DNA of 64,000 nucleotides. Source: Synechococcus sp. PROS-9-1. Its GTDB lineage: Bacteria > Cyanobacteriota > Cyanobacteriia > PCC-6307 > Cyanobiaceae. Shown here piece by piece: positions 17,262 through 26,683 of the stretch. The DNA is taken from contig NZ_CP047961.1 in the NCBI RefSeq assembly GCF_014279775.1, positions 248,001-312,000 on the forward strand, written 5' to 3'. The notes below the pieces were generated by a model that was not told the origin of the DNA, did not search any database, and worked only from the letters and a program-made list of their open reading frames with translations. The position numbers and the translations under genes are program-made. Numbering within the stretch: position 1 is the stretch's first letter; each line of letters starts with the position of its first letter.

Positions 17262-19376
17262 TTAAACCGAGTTCAGAGCATCCATGGCAACTGCGGCAAT
17301 TGCCTGATCGCTCGCTTTTGGGAGCTGAACATATTTGCCTCCAGCGGCTTCGGCGAGATCTTTTCCCATACCGCTACCGATAAATTTGCGCTCGGTGTCG
17401 ATCACCAGCAGCTTGAGTCCGAGCATTCGATAGCGGCTGGCCACATCCAGCACTTCTTGCTTTAAGTCGGGCTTTTCCTCTCCCTCCAGCACGGGTTGCC
17501 CAAGGGAGGTGCTGAGAGGAACATTGCCCCTACCATCCGTGATCGCGACAACTACCACTTGGCCGAGATCACCTGTTGCTAAGGCGTTGGCACCAACCCG
17601 TGCGGCTTGGGTGAGGCCGTGGGCCAGCGGTGAGCCACCGCCGCAGGGCATGGATTCCAGGCGTCGACGTGCGGCTGTAATCGAGCGGGTGGGGGGCAGG
17701 AGCACTTCCGCTTGGTCCCCTCGGAAGGGGATGAGTGCCACCTCGTCTCGATTTTCATAGGCCTCGGTGAGGAGTCGAATCACGGCACCTTTGGCGCTCT
17801 GCATCCGATTCAGAGCCATCGAACCACTGGCATCCACCAGAAAGATCACCAGGGCACCGGCCTGGCGTTGCAGCAGCTTGGCGCGGAGGTCTGATTCTTC
17901 AACGATGACGACGCGATCAGGCTGACGCGCTCGGCGCGCCTTTTGATATGGAGCTGCAGCGCGCAGGGTGGCGTCAACGGCGATGCGGCGCACTGGGCCG
18001 CGGGGCAGCATCGGTTTTACATAGCGGCCGCGGCTGTCACTGAGGACGACGGAGCGGCTGCCGCTGTTGCCGCTTTTGCTCTTGGCAGCGTTGAAAAGCA
18101 GCAGATCGGGATCAATCGCCACGGCCTCTGGATCGAGCATGAATTCTTCCGGCACCGACGGTGGTGCCTGCTCCTCAGGGGAGTCGTCGTCATCTTCATT
18201 GTCATCCTGATCACTGTTGTCGTCACTGTCCTGCTCCTCGCTGTCCTGCTCTTCCTCGTCCCCTGAGCCCTCAGGTGGTGGCGGTGGCTCTTGGTCTTGG
18301 GGTGGCTGTTGTTCCTGGGGTGGCGGCGGCTCCATCTGTTGATCAGGTGGCGGCATTTGCGACGCGCGTGGGGCGATCACCAACGCAACGGCCACTTGCA
18401 AGTCTTCGGCTTCCACCTGGTCGCGCCCGCTGAGGGCGGCATGGGCTTTGGCGGCACGCACGGCATAGAGCTCGGAACGATGCCCTTCCACGCCACCGCG
18501 AATCGCCTCTGTCACCAGATATTCGATCTGTTCGCTGCTGGCCTTCACATCCGGTAGCCACTGCCGCGCCAAGAGCAGTTGGGTGGCGAGCGCGTCGGTT
18601 TCTTCGCTCCATTGCTCTGAGAAGCTCCGGCTGCACTGACCGTGGGCCAGCACCGCGTTGGTGATCTCTACTCGTTGCTCAGTGCTAACGATTTGATTGG
18701 CGGACAAGACGATCGCAAAGCGATCTAACAGGTGATCTCTGATGGCCCCTTCTTCAGGGTTATAAGTGGCAATCAGCAGTGGCCGGCAGGGGTGGCTCAG
18801 GCTGAGCCCCTCCCGTTCCACCTGGTTTTCGCCGCTGCCAACGGCGGCGAGTAAAAGATTGATGATCCCGTCGTCGAGCAGGTTCAGCTCATCCACGTAG
18901 AGCACACCGCGGTGTGCTTCCGCCAGCAATCCCGGCTGGAAAATGGCGGAACCACCGGCCAAGGAGGCGGTGACATCAACGGAGCCCACCAGGCGGTCTT
19001 CCGTAACGCCAAGGGGGATCTGGATGAACGGGGCTGGAATCACTGTTGTGGGTGGATTTTGCTGCCGTTCGCCCCAATCCTGGGCATCTTGTGGATCGAG
19101 GTTGCGTCCCGGCAGCTTGGTCTCTCCAGCCGCTTCAAGGTCAACGATGTCGATGGGAGGAAGCAGGGCATGCAATCCTCGAGCCAGCACCGACTTTCCT
19201 GTTCCACGCCCGCCAGCAATGATCACGCCGCCTAAGCCTGGATCCACTGCTGCCAGAAGCAGAGCCAGCTTGAGGGTGCCGTGGCCGGTGATCGCCGCCA
19301 ACGGAAATGCACGGCTGGCTTGATCCAGCGAAGCTGTACTGATGACTCCGTTTGATGTCACCCCGCTTGCAACCAT
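17262..19376 (-). CDS. chlD: Magnesium chelatase subunit ChlD
   Basis: A 704-aa subunit of the ATP-dependent enzyme that inserts Mg into protoporphyrin IX, the first committed step of chlorophyll synthesis. It has an N-terminal AAA+ domain ([16 protein letters not shown]), a long Pro/Gln then Asp/Glu-rich linker (about residues 355-435), and a C-terminal integrin I domain with the MIDAS motif [10 protein letters not shown] 19376 ([10 protein letters not shown]) is chosen; the frame stays open to 19577 but that part would cross folK on the other strand. Its start lies only 9 bp from the folK start, so the promoters must overlap coding sequence. Confidence 0.96.
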   Translation of the reverse strand: MVASGVTSNGVISTASLDQASRAFPLAAITGHGTLKLALLLAAVDPGLGGVIIAGGRGTGKSVLARGLHALLPPIDIVDLEAAGETKLPGRNLDPQDAQDWGERQQNPPTTVIPAPFIQIPLGVTEDRLVGSVDVTASLAGGSAIFQPGLLAEAHRGVLYVDELNLLDDGIINLLLAAVGSGENQVEREGLSLSHPCRPLLIATYNPEEGAIRDHLLDRFAIVLSANQIVSTEQRVEITNAVLAHGQCSRSFSEQWSEETDALATQLLLARQWLPDVKASSEQIEYLVTEAIRGGVEGHRSELYAVRAAKAHAALSGRDQVEAEDLQVAVALVIAPRASQMPPPDQQMEPPPPQEQQPPQDQEPPPPPEGSGDEEEQDSEEQDSDDNSDQDDNEDDDDSPEEQAPPSVPEEFMLDPEAVAIDPDLLLFNAAKSKSGNSGSRSVVLSDSRGRYVKPMLPRGPVRRIAVDATLRAAAPYQKARRARQPDRVVIVEESDLRAKLLQRQAGALVIFLVDASGSMALNRMQSAKGAVIRLLTEAYENRDEVALIPFRGDQAEVLLPPTRSITAARRRLESMPCGGGSPLAHGLTQAARVGANALATGDLGQVVVVAITDGRGNVPLSTSLGQPVLEGEEKPDLKQEVLDVASRYRMLGLKLLVIDTERKFIGSGMGKDLAEAAGGKYVQLPKASDQAIAAVAMDALNSV

Positions 19377-19385
19377 GGATGCGCC

Positions 19386-19946
19386 TTGACTCCACCTGTG
19401 AGAAACAGTCTCGCTGATCAGAGCTACAGCCTTGCTGTGGCCCTTGGCGCCAATCAGGCCAGTCCTGCTGGCTCGCCGCTGCAGACCCTGACGGCCGTAA
19501 GGCCTTTGCTTGAGGGTGTGATGCGCAGCTGGGCCCAGTCGATGGAAGGGAGCAACCCAGGGACAAGGACTCCGCACTGCAACTCTTCAGCACTGACGTT
19601 GTCTTGGTCTCCGTTGCAGCAGACCGCACCTGTGGGTGGACCGATCGATCAGCCCTCCTATCTCAATGCCGTTCTGCTGGTGAAGGGGATGGACGTTAAA
19701 CCTGCGTCGACCACTGCATTGCATTTGCTGGATGCACTTCAACAGTTGGAGCAATCGTTCGGGCGCAACCGCTCTCAAGAAGAACGCTGGGGTCCTCGGC
19801 CATTAGACCTTGATCTGTTGTTTTGGGGCGAGTTGCGTTTGGATCACCCGCGTTTAACGCTGCCCCACCCCCGCTTGCATTTGCGCTGTTTTGTGATGGA
19901 GCCACTGCTGGCGGCCATGCAGAACTCAACGCCCTGGCTGAGCTGA
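19386..19946 (+). CDS. folK: 2-amino-4-hydroxy-6-hydroxymethyldihydropteridine pyrophosphokinase (HPPK)
   Basis: About 180 aa, folate synthesis: transfers pyrophosphate from ATP to the pterin. Seen: VALGANQ near the start, the [11 protein letters not shown] strand, and [15 protein letters not shown], the HPPK signature with the Mg-binding Asp pair. The start is either TTG 19386 or GTG 19398; the second would begin just before the conserved core. It is head-to-head with chlD, and probably co-transcribed with the NUDIX and photolyase genes downstream. Confidence 0.92.
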   Translation: MTPPVRNSLADQSYSLAVALGANQASPAGSPLQTLTAVRPLLEGVMRSWAQSMEGSNPGTRTPHCNSSALTLSWSPLQQTAPVGGPIDQPSYLNAVLLVKGMDVKPASTTALHLLDALQQLEQSFGRNRSQEERWGPRPLDLDLLFWGELRLDHPRLTLPHPRLHLRCFVMEPLLAAMQNSTPWLS

Positions 19947-20002
19947 TCGCACGCCTGTGGACCTGAACCCGCCATGCTGGTTTTAACGATTGCTCGACCT
20001 GC

Positions 20003-20563
20003 ATGGCCCCGCTGCCCGCGCCTGAGCCCTCCATGTGTTTGGAGACCCTCGAGACCATGGATGCGCGCAAGATTCGTTTCGAGCGCAATCGCATCCGCTT
20101 GCCGATGGGGGTGGAAGGAACGTTTGGAATCATTCGCCACCCCGGGGCTTCATTGGCGGTTCCGATCAACGCTGACGGCCAGGTGGTGATTTTGCGCCAA
20201 TACCGTTTTGCAGTGCAGGCACGTCTCCTTGAGTTTCCAGCGGGCACCCTTGAAGAGGGTGAAGATCCTTTGGAATCGATGCAGCGCGAGCTTGGGGAAG
20301 AAGCTGGATACAGCGCTGCTCGTTGGGATTCGCTCGGACCGATGTTGCCTTGTCCTGGCTACTCGGACGAAGTGATTCATTGCTTTCTGGCGCGGGACCT
20401 CACGCGTTTGGAGCATCCACCTGCTGGCGATGACGATGAGGATCTTGAGGTGATCCTGATGAGTCCGTCCGAACTGGATGCCCGCCTTGCGTCCGGTGAT
20501 GAGTGGCTGGATGGCAAAAGCGTCACCGCCTGGTTCCGTGCCAAGCAACTGCTGGGTCTCTGA
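20003..20563 (+). CDS. NUDIX hydrolase, ADP-ribose pyrophosphatase type
   Basis: A 186-aa hydrolase of nucleoside-diphosphate-linked compounds. The Nudix box is complete: G81, E87, then REL-GEEAG at 95-102. The fold and the ROYR-type segment (ILRQYRFAVQARLLEFPAG) resemble ADP-ribose/ADP-sugar pyrophosphatases such as NudF. The start at ATG 20003 is likely but ATG 20033 or 20057 are possible. The stop TGA shares its last base with the photolyase ATG (TGATG), implying translational coupling of nucleotide clean-up and DNA repair genes. Confidence 0.88.
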   Translation: MAPLPAPEPSMCLETLETMDARKIRFERNRIRLPMGVEGTFGIIRHPGASLAVPINADGQVVILRQYRFAVQARLLEFPAGTLEEGEDPLESMQRELGEEAGYSAARWDSLGPMLPCPGYSDEVIHCFLARDLTRLEHPPAGDDDEDLEVILMSPSELDARLASGDEWLDGKSVTAWFRAKQLLGL

Positions 20564-22041
20564 TGGCAGCGTCTCGCGTTCTGTTTTGGCATCGCCGCGA
20601 CCTGCGCTTGGCCGACAATCTCGGTCTGCAGGCGGCTGTGGAGATCAGCCCTGCGGTGACGGGCGTGTATGTGCTGGATCCAGCGCTGATCCACCCTCCT
20701 GAGTCGTTGCCACCCATGGCTCCGGCCCGCCTTTGGTTCTTGGTGGAAACCCTGCGCGAACTCCAGCAGCGTTGGAGTGAAGCTGGGAGTCGTTTGCTTG
20801 TGGTGGCTGGCGACCCGGTGCAGGTGTTGCCGCGATTGGCGTCGCTGCTGGAGGTGCCGGCGGTGGTGTGGAGCCGTGATGTTGAGCCTTATGCACGGGA
20901 ACGCGACCGTCAGGTGGCCAAAGCCCTGCAAGCTGATGGGCGCAAGGTTTTGGTGGACTGGGATCAGCTGCTGCTGGCACCAGATCTGATCAAAACAGGC
21001 GGTGGTGATCCTTATCGGGTCTATGGCCCCTTTCTGCGCAATTGGCGCGGACAGGTGGAGCGCAGTGCACCAACCACTGTGGACGCTCCCATGGCCTTGA
21101 TCGATTTGGAGGCCGAGACGCTGGTGGCTGTCAGTGGCGGTGAGGGCTCTCTCGGCCGCTTGTGCGCTGAGGGTCAGCGGCAGCTGGAGCAGCTGCAGGT
21201 TGAGCATGGTTTTCATGGCGTGGATCTCTGCCCAAGCCGCCCAGGAGAGGCCGCGGCTGCTGAGCAGTTGGCCACCTTTGCGGACGGAGCATTGCTGGCC
21301 TATGAACCCGATCGCAATTTTCCTGGGATGCCAGGAACCTCTTATCTCAGTGCGGGCCTGAGTGTGGGTACGGTCAGTCCTCGTCAGGCCTGGTGTGCTG
21401 CCCAAGGCGCCAAGGAGATCGCCCGCAGCGATGAGCAACGGCAGGCAATCACGGTGTGGGAACAGGAACTCTGCTGGCGTGAGTTTTACCAGCAGGCCTT
21501 GTTTCATTTCCCTGAGCTAGTGGATGGTCCTTACCGAGAGCAGTGGCGGCGTTTCCCTTGGGAGAACAACAACGACTGGTTTGATGCTTGGCAGGAAGGA
21601 CAAACGGGGATGCCGATCATCGATGCAGCGATGCGACAGCTCAACCAAAGCGGCTGGATGCACAACCGTTGCCGCATGATCGTGGCCTCCTTTCTTGTGA
21701 AGGATTTGATCTGTGATTGGCGTTGGGGCGAGCGTGCCTTCATGGAGCTGGAGGTGGATGGAGATTTGGCCGCCAATAACGGCGGCTGGCAATGGAGTGC
21801 CAGCAGTGGCATGGATCCCAAGCCTTTGCGGATCTTCAATCCGGCCACTCAGGCTTCAAAATTTGACGCCGAAGGCGAGTACATCCGCGAATGGGTGCCT
21901 GAATTGCGGCACGTGAACACCAAGGATTTAATCAGTGGTGAGATCGCTGCTTTAGAGCGCAGGGGGTATCCGGAGCTGCTGATTAATCATAAGGTGCAGC
22001 AGGCCAAGTTCAAAGCCCTTTACGCCACCATCCGCTCTTGA
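20563..22041 (+). CDS. phrA: Deoxyribodipyrimidine photolyase (class I CPD type)
   Basis: A 492-aa light-driven enzyme that splits UV-induced pyrimidine dimers. The N-terminal antenna domain starts VLFWHRRDLRLADNLGL. The FAD-binding half has the family pattern TGMPIIDAAMRQL, GWMHNRCRM and DLAANNGGWQWSASSG; the NGGWQW sequence is of class I CPD photolyases. ATG 20563 overlaps the NUDIX stop by 1 nt; upstream in-frame codons belong to the NUDIX gene. The end overlaps the convergent aminotransferase by 22 bp. It is distinct from the split photolyase pair at 24.4-25.8 kb. Confidence 0.95.
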   Translation: MAASRVLFWHRRDLRLADNLGLQAAVEISPAVTGVYVLDPALIHPPESLPPMAPARLWFLVETLRELQQRWSEAGSRLLVVAGDPVQVLPRLASLLEVPAVVWSRDVEPYARERDRQVAKALQADGRKVLVDWDQLLLAPDLIKTGGGDPYRVYGPFLRNWRGQVERSAPTTVDAPMALIDLEAETLVAVSGGEGSLGRLCAEGQRQLEQLQVEHGFHGVDLCPSRPGEAAAAEQLATFADGALLAYEPDRNFPGMPGTSYLSAGLSVGTVSPRQAWCAAQGAKEIARSDEQRQAITVWEQELCWREFYQQALFHFPELVDGPYREQWRRFPWENNNDWFDAWQEGQTGMPIIDAAMRQLNQSGWMHNRCRMIVASFLVKDLICDWRWGERAFMELEVDGDLAANNGGWQWSASSGMDPKPLRIFNPATQASKFDAEGEYIREWVPELRHVNTKDLISGEIAALERRGYPELLINHKVQQAKFKALYATIRS

Positions 22042-23234
22042 CTCTGAGCAACGAGTTGTTCGCGCAACACCGCGATCACGCGATCCTGTTGTTCGGACGT
22101 TAATTCCGGAAAAATCGGCAGACTCAGCACCTCGCTGCACAGTTGATCTGTGATGGGAAGGTCGTCTTCAGCGTGCTTTTGGTCGTCGTAAGCCGGCTGG
22201 CGATGGATGGGGATGGGGTAGTAGATGATCGTGTTCACGCCCTGCTCTTGAAGGCTTTGCTTGAGCCAGTCCCGGCATCGACTGGTGGGCAGGCCCAAGG
22301 GGCTGGCTGCTTCAGCGCAGGTTCCGCCGCAAGACGGCTGATGTCCTGGGCAAAGACGCACGCGCACCACAAACTGGTTCCAACCATGGCCAACGCTTTC
22401 CTCAGCGGCGGAATCGGGCAGCTGAACGCCTGGGAGGTCTTTGAGAACATCGAGGTAGCGCTTGGCAATCGCTGTGCGCTTCTCGACCCATTCGTTGAGG
22501 TGAGGCAGCTTCACGTTGAGAACAGCGGCCTGAATTGAATCCAGGCGGCTGTTGTAGCCCAAGGCGGTGTGAAGGTAGCGACGTGGCATGCCGTGCACCG
22601 CGAGTTCACGCATGCGTTGCGCCAAAGCATCGTCTTGGCAGGTCATGGCGCCGCCATCACCAGCAGCTCCGAGATTTTTCGTGGGAAAAAAGCTGAAGCA
22701 GCCGACATCGCCCCAACTGCCTACGGGTTTGGAGTCCCAGCTGGCTCCGGTGGCCTGGGCGCAGTCCTCCACCACTTTGAGCCCATGGCGATGAGAGATG
22801 TCCATGATGCGGGCCATATCCACCGGACGGCCAAACAGATGGACCGGTAGGAGGACCTTGGTGGCGGGTGTGATCGCCGCTTCAATCAGATTGAGGTCGA
22901 TCAGATAGGTCTCAGGGTCCACGTCCACGAACACGGGCGTCGCCCCTACGGCGCTGATCGCTTCAGCCGTTGCGAAGAAGCTGAAGGATGCGGTGATCAC
23001 CTCATCGCCAGAGCCGATGCCAAGGCCTCTTAGTGCCAGGACCAACGCATCGGTACCGCTGTTGCAACCCACGGCATGGCGACAGTTCACGCTTGCTGCA
23101 AACGCGTCCTCAAAGGTTTTGATCTCGGCGCCACCGATGTATTGCCCACTGCGCAACACCCGCAAGACGGCATCATCGAGCTCCGATCCGAGGTCGGCAA
23201 GCTGATCTGTGAGGCTGAACGGAGGCACCTGCAT
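22020..23234 (-). CDS. DegT/DnrJ/EryC1/StrS-family aminotransferase
   Basis: A 404-aa PLP enzyme that aminates keto-sugars on nucleotides for surface polysaccharide synthesis. Seen: CNSGTDALVLALRGLGIG (cofactor phosphate contact), VEDCAQATGA, and the PLP lysine in FFPTKNLGAAGDGGA. An unusual Cys-rich insert lies near residues 305-325 (CPGHQPSCGGTCAEA...). ATG 23234 is chosen: the upstream redoxin gene stops 10 bp before it. The specific sugar is unknown. Confidence 0.92.
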   Translation of the reverse strand: MQVPPFSLTDQLADLGSELDDAVLRVLRSGQYIGGAEIKTFEDAFAASVNCRHAVGCNSGTDALVLALRGLGIGSGDEVITASFSFFATAEAISAVGATPVFVDVDPETYLIDLNLIEAAITPATKVLLPVHLFGRPVDMARIMDISHRHGLKVVEDCAQATGASWDSKPVGSWGDVGCFSFFPTKNLGAAGDGGAMTCQDDALAQRMRELAVHGMPRRYLHTALGYNSRLDSIQAAVLNVKLPHLNEWVEKRTAIAKRYLDVLKDLPGVQLPDSAAEESVGHGWNQFVVRVRLCPGHQPSCGGTCAEAASPLGLPTSRCRDWLKQSLQEQGVNTIIYYPIPIHRQPAYDDQKHAEDDLPITDQLCSEVLSLPIFPELTSEQQDRVIAVLREQLVAQSQERMVA

Positions 23235-23244
23235 GGCGGGCACC

Positions 23245-23862
23245 TTAAGTCGATTGATCAAACCATGGGGGTTCTTCGCCCGGGTCCCATTTGATGTTGC
23301 AGCCCACCGAAGGCAGCTGCGTCTCGCTCACAGGCGTTCCAGCCAAGATATTTGTGAGGGCAGCCCGTAGGTCAGCTCCGTCGAGAGGCTGGTTATTCCC
23401 TGGCCGACTCGCATCCAGTTGGCCGCGATAGCGAAGCGTTTGCGTGCCATCGGCATCGGGTGCGAAGGCATAGAACTCAGGGGTGCAGGCTCCACGCAGG
23501 TCTTTGGCCAGAGTTTGCTGCTCATCCAGGAGATAGGGGAAGCTCCAACCCTGCTGATCGGCCTGTTGACGCAGCCCATCACGACCGTCTTGCGGATGGG
23601 TGGTGAGGCTATTGCTGGAGATGGCGATCAGGGTCATCTGGTCACCGAAATCCGCCTCCATACGGCTGATCTCTGGCTCCACGTGTTTCACGAAGGGGCA
23701 GTGAGCACAAATCAGCATCACCAACAGGGGGCGCCCTGGTAGATCCCTGCTATTCACCACGGCATCCAGTGAGGACCAGGGGGCATGACCCGACACCAAG
23801 GGCAGTGAGAATCGAGGCAAAGGATGCTGAAGAGGAAGCATCGTGGATGGTGTCAGGACCAT
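23245..23862 (-). CDS. Thioredoxin-like redoxin (AhpC/TSA family)
   Basis: About 205 aa. The thioredoxin-fold core holds MLICAHCPFVKHVEPEI, where CxxC is AHC plus the preceding Cys (CAHC), and the cis-Pro region is ACTPEFYAF. A C-terminal VGCNIKWDPGEEP segment is shared by a family of cyanobacterial and bacterial redoxins of unproven function. No signal peptide, so probably cytosolic. Start ATG 23862 or ATG 23841. It is 10 bp upstream of the aminotransferase and likely co-transcribed. Confidence 0.83.
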   Translation of the reverse strand: MVLTPSTMLPLQHPLPRFSLPLVSGHAPWSSLDAVVNSRDLPGRPLLVMLICAHCPFVKHVEPEISRMEADFGDQMTLIAISSNSLTTHPQDGRDGLRQQADQQGWSFPYLLDEQQTLAKDLRGACTPEFYAFAPDADGTQTLRYRGQLDASRPGNNQPLDGADLRAALTNILAGTPVSETQLPSVGCNIKWDPGEEPPWFDQST

Positions 23863-23933
23863 GGCATCAAGCGATGGTGGATCTCGCCATCCTGGGCCGG
23901 TACACAATGACCTGTCAAAGAGGGATCGAGTTG

Positions 23934-24437
23934 ATGGTGCGGCTGCTGACAATGGTGGTCATGGCAGGACTATTGAGCGCCTGTGCGCAGAAGAAAGCAA
24001 CCACCTGGAAAGTCTTTCCCCTGCAACGCAATACTCCCCATGACGGACTTGCTGTCGTCAGTCAACCCGATGGTTATGGGGTTCATCTCTACTTGGAAAC
24101 CGAGACCAGCGATCCAGGCGTGTGTTCGCCCCGCTGGCTTCCAGACTCGGCGCGATTATTCAATGGCAACGGCAGTGCTCCGTTTAGTTCGGGATTGGCG
24201 CCCCGCTCAGAGTTCCTTTCAGCAGTAAATCGGAGAGACGTTCGCAACACCTTGAAGCAAGAGCTCGAGGCGCTGTGCAAGCTCCGAGCTCCCAAGGCGC
24301 GTTGGCAATGGCTGGAACCACCGTTGAATCCATCAGAGCTGACGCCTGTGAGCCTTCCTGCCTTGGAACATCCAGACCTTCTCACCGATCCTGTTGAGGA
24401 ACAAGAGCGCGAGGACAAGCTTTTGAAGGAGGACTAA
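23934..24437 (+). CDS. Hypothetical lipoprotein
   Basis: A 167-aa protein with a short signal peptide MVRLLTMVVMAGLLSAC whose LSAC is a lipobox, so it should be lipid-anchored at Cys17. The mature part contains two further Cys (VCSP, LCKL) and no domain I recognise. ATG 23934 is preceded by AGGG at 23921-23924. An alternative ATG at 23907 would give a longer n-region. It is divergent from the redoxin gene and its 3' end overlaps the convergent split-photolyase gene by 4 bp. Confidence 0.7.
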   Translation: MVRLLTMVVMAGLLSACAQKKATTWKVFPLQRNTPHDGLAVVSQPDGYGVHLYLETETSDPGVCSPRWLPDSARLFNGNGSAPFSSGLAPRSEFLSAVNRRDVRNTLKQELEALCKLRAPKARWQWLEPPLNPSELTPVSLPALEHPDLLTDPVEEQEREDKLLKED

Positions 24438-24862
24438 AACCCCTCCCAGACCACAGGTTCTGCCTCCCTCCAATAGCGGCTAAAGCGCCCCAGCCGTGGT
24501 GATTTGGCTAACTCGACAAAGGGATCCGGATCGAGCATCCAGAGGGGAAGTTCTCGATCAATGGCCGCAGCGATGCGTTGGAGACGGGGATCCACTGCGG
24601 TGCTGGTGACTACAGCATCAGCTCCGTGGCGTTGCGCAAAACGCAGCACTTCAGCCGCTACATCGCCTCGCCTGAGGGTGAGCGGAAGGCTCAAGGCGGA
24701 TTCGTACAAAAAGCCGATGCGTTTGCGGCTGATGGCCTGGTCTTGAATCCAGGCGTCGTCGAACACGAACAGACCTGGTGCGCTGGGATAGTCCTGAAGA
24801 GCAGGATTGGCTGGTCCCAGGGCTTCTTCATGCACCCAAAGGATTGGTTTGCGTGGGTCCAT
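24434..24862 (-). CDS. Stand-alone photolyase/cryptochrome N-terminal (alpha/beta antenna-like) domain protein
   Basis: A 142-aa protein that looks like the Rossmann-like N-terminal domain of photolyases without any FAD domain. PILWVHEEALGPANPAL corresponds to the usual first strand and R-D-L-R...NPAL segment, though the Arg residues are replaced. LFVFDD and RIGFLYESALSLPLTLRRGD match the next strand and helix, and HGADAVVTSTAVDP the following one. ATG 24862 shares one nt with the stop of the FAD-domain gene upstream (TGATG), so the two are translationally coupled in reversed domain order. Binding of an antenna chromophore is unproven. Confidence 0.72.
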   Translation of the reverse strand: MDPRKPILWVHEEALGPANPALQDYPSAPGLFVFDDAWIQDQAISRKRIGFLYESALSLPLTLRRGDVAAEVLRFAQRHGADAVVTSTAVDPRLQRIAAAIDRELPLWMLDPDPFVELAKSPRLGRFSRYWREAEPVVWEGF

Positions 24863-25773
24863 CAAAATCGCTGGGTACTGGGCCGTGAGCTGGGGCGGGA
24901 TGAGCGACGCGCTGTCCCCTCACGGATGGCTGGCTGAACCTTGAACAGCTGTTGTTCCAACTGCTCGTAACTGCGATCAAAGGGACAGGATTTGTTGCTT
25001 GGACAGTCCTGGCAATACAACCCGTTGCTGTAGCGCTCCAGGTTTTGGCGATTAAAGAAATAGGGCTTGTGACTGAAGCTGCTGGCCACCCACTGCCAGC
25101 TGAGGTGGTTGCTGGCGGGGTCGCCATCCAGTAGGTGCTCCAGGAACCAGTCAGCCCCCGCACGCCAGTGCACCCGTCTCCAGTGCACGAGATAGGCCGC
25201 CATCCACATCCGCGCGTGGTTATGCAGCCATCCATGGGTAACTAGTTCGTTCCTGAAGCCGTCCATGCAGGCAAGTTGTGTTTGTCCTTCCCGGATGTCA
25301 TCGGGGAGATCCTGCTGATACTCACTGGCGTCATGGCCGGTTTTGTGATCTTCCTGATCGTCATAAACACGATCGCCGAGATCAAGCCACATCCGCTGCC
25401 AGAAATCGCGCCATCCCAGCTCATTGATCAGTTTTCCGCCGTCGTTCCTTGCTTGGTTGTTCTGTTTCAGCTGTGAGAAGACGGCATCTCGCACTTCCGC
25501 GAGCGTGAGAATTCCGTGGCGGATGTAGGGCGAGAGGCGTGTGACCGAGCCGTTGAGGTGGTTGCGACTGCGGCCGTAGCGCTTGGCATCTATCGCACTC
25601 AGTTGCCATTCAGCAGCGGCTCGACCGCCTGCGATCGGACTGAGCTCCCCGGATGCGGTTGGAAACTCTTGCGCTAACAAGGAATTCAGCGCCGAGCGCT
25701 CGTGAAGATCTCGGGGCAGATCTGTGGATTCGCTCGGCCAACTGAGCGGCGCAACGTGCGGCAGCCTGGACAC
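24862..25773 (-). CDS. FAD-binding photolyase/cryptochrome domain protein with four-Cys iron-sulfur-like pattern
   Basis: A 303-aa protein holding only the helical FAD domain. Seen: RLSPYIRHGILT, ELGWRDFWQRMW, GWLHNHARMWMAAYLVHW and DPASNHLSWQWVASSF, all in the order found in photolyases. Cys169 (TQLACMDG), Cys254 and Cys257 (YCQDC) and Cys263 (SCPFD) fall where the [4Fe-4S] ligands lie in FeS-type bacterial cryptochromes/photolyases; the tail SHKPYFF...YCxxC...CPF is strikingly similar to that group as recalled. The start is a GTG at 25773. The Arg/Ser/Pro-rich last 20 residues are probably disordered. The antenna-like domain follows as a separate gene. Confidence 0.82.
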   Translation of the reverse strand: MSRLPHVAPLSWPSESTDLPRDLHERSALNSLLAQEFPTASGELSPIAGGRAAAEWQLSAIDAKRYGRSRNHLNGSVTRLSPYIRHGILTLAEVRDAVFSQLKQNNQARNDGGKLINELGWRDFWQRMWLDLGDRVYDDQEDHKTGHDASEYQQDLPDDIREGQTQLACMDGFRNELVTHGWLHNHARMWMAAYLVHWRRVHWRAGADWFLEHLLDGDPASNHLSWQWVASSFSHKPYFFNRQNLERYSNGLYCQDCPSNKSCPFDRSYEQLEQQLFKVQPAIREGTARRSSRPSSRPSTQRF

Positions 25774-25882
25774 CGGGGCATGTCAAAAAAATGCAACACC
25801 ATGCTGACGATGTGTCGTTGTGAGCGTGAGTGGCCCGGCATGGGACAGAATCGCTCGAATAACCACTCCGGGGTGCGGCCTG

Positions 25883-26665
25883 ATGCTTCTTGATCTCACT
25901 GGTAAGAAGATCCTTGTTACTGGCATCGCCAACAACCGCTCCATTGCCTGGGGCATCGCGCAACAGCTCAAGGCGGCTGGAGCCGAGCTTGGGATCACCT
26001 ATCTGCCTGATGAGAAGGGTCGATTTGAAACCAAGGTTCGTGAGCTCACGGCTCCGTTAGAGCCGTCGTTGTTTTTGCCTCTCAATGTTCAGGATGCCGC
26101 TCAGATGGAGACGGTGTTCGCTGAAATCAAAGACAAGTGGGGGCAGCTTGATGGCCTCGTGCACTGTTTGGCTTTTGCGGGGAAAGAAGAACTGGTGGGC
26201 GACTTCAGTGCCACCACGGCTGAGGGTTTTGCCCGTGCTTTAGAGATCAGCGCCTATTCCCTTGCTCCTCTTTGCCGTCACGCCAAGCCGTTGTTCAGCG
26301 AGAAAGCGGGTGTGGTGACCTTGACCTACCTCGGCGCTGAGCGAGCGATCCCTAACTACAACGTGATGGGTGTGGCCAAGGCGGCGCTGGAAGCCTCCGT
26401 TCGCTATCTCTCCGCTGAGCTTGGGCCCGAAAAGCAGGTGCGAGTGAATGCGATCAGTGCTGGCCCGATCCGCACGCTGGCGAGTTCTGCGATCGGAGGG
26501 ATCCTCGACATGATCCACAACGTGGAGGAGAAGGCACCACTGCGCCGTACGGTCACTCAAAACGAAGTAGGGAACACTGCGGCGTTCCTGCTCAGTGATT
26601 TGTCGAGTGGCATTTCTGGCCAAACCATTTATGTGGATGCTGGTTATTGCATCAACGGCATGTGA
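25883..26665 (+). CDS. fabI: Enoyl-[acyl-carrier-protein] reductase (NADH)
   Basis: A 260-aa SDR-type enzyme for the last reduction in each cycle of fatty-acid elongation. Seen: LVTGIANNRSIAWGIAQ (cofactor loop of FabI), LVHCLAFAGK, the YNVMGVAKAALE stretch with the active-site Tyr/Lys, and AGPIRTLASSAIGG. ATG 25883 gives the family N-terminus MLLDLTGKK. It is 109 bp from the divergent FAD-domain gene. Normally complete, no anomalies. Confidence 0.95.
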   Translation: MLLDLTGKKILVTGIANNRSIAWGIAQQLKAAGAELGITYLPDEKGRFETKVRELTAPLEPSLFLPLNVQDAAQMETVFAEIKDKWGQLDGLVHCLAFAGKEELVGDFSATTAEGFARALEISAYSLAPLCRHAKPLFSEKAGVVTLTYLGAERAIPNYNVMGVAKAALEASVRYLSAELGPEKQVRVNAISAGPIRTLASSAIGGILDMIHNVEEKAPLRRTVTQNEVGNTAAFLLSDLSSGISGQTIYVDAGYCINGM

Positions 26666-26683
26666 TTCGGCCGCGCGGATGTC

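Noticed and set aside
20377-21507. 376-aa open frame opposite the photolyase
   Set aside because: His/Gln-rich random-looking sequence, antisense to phrA and the NUDIX gene.
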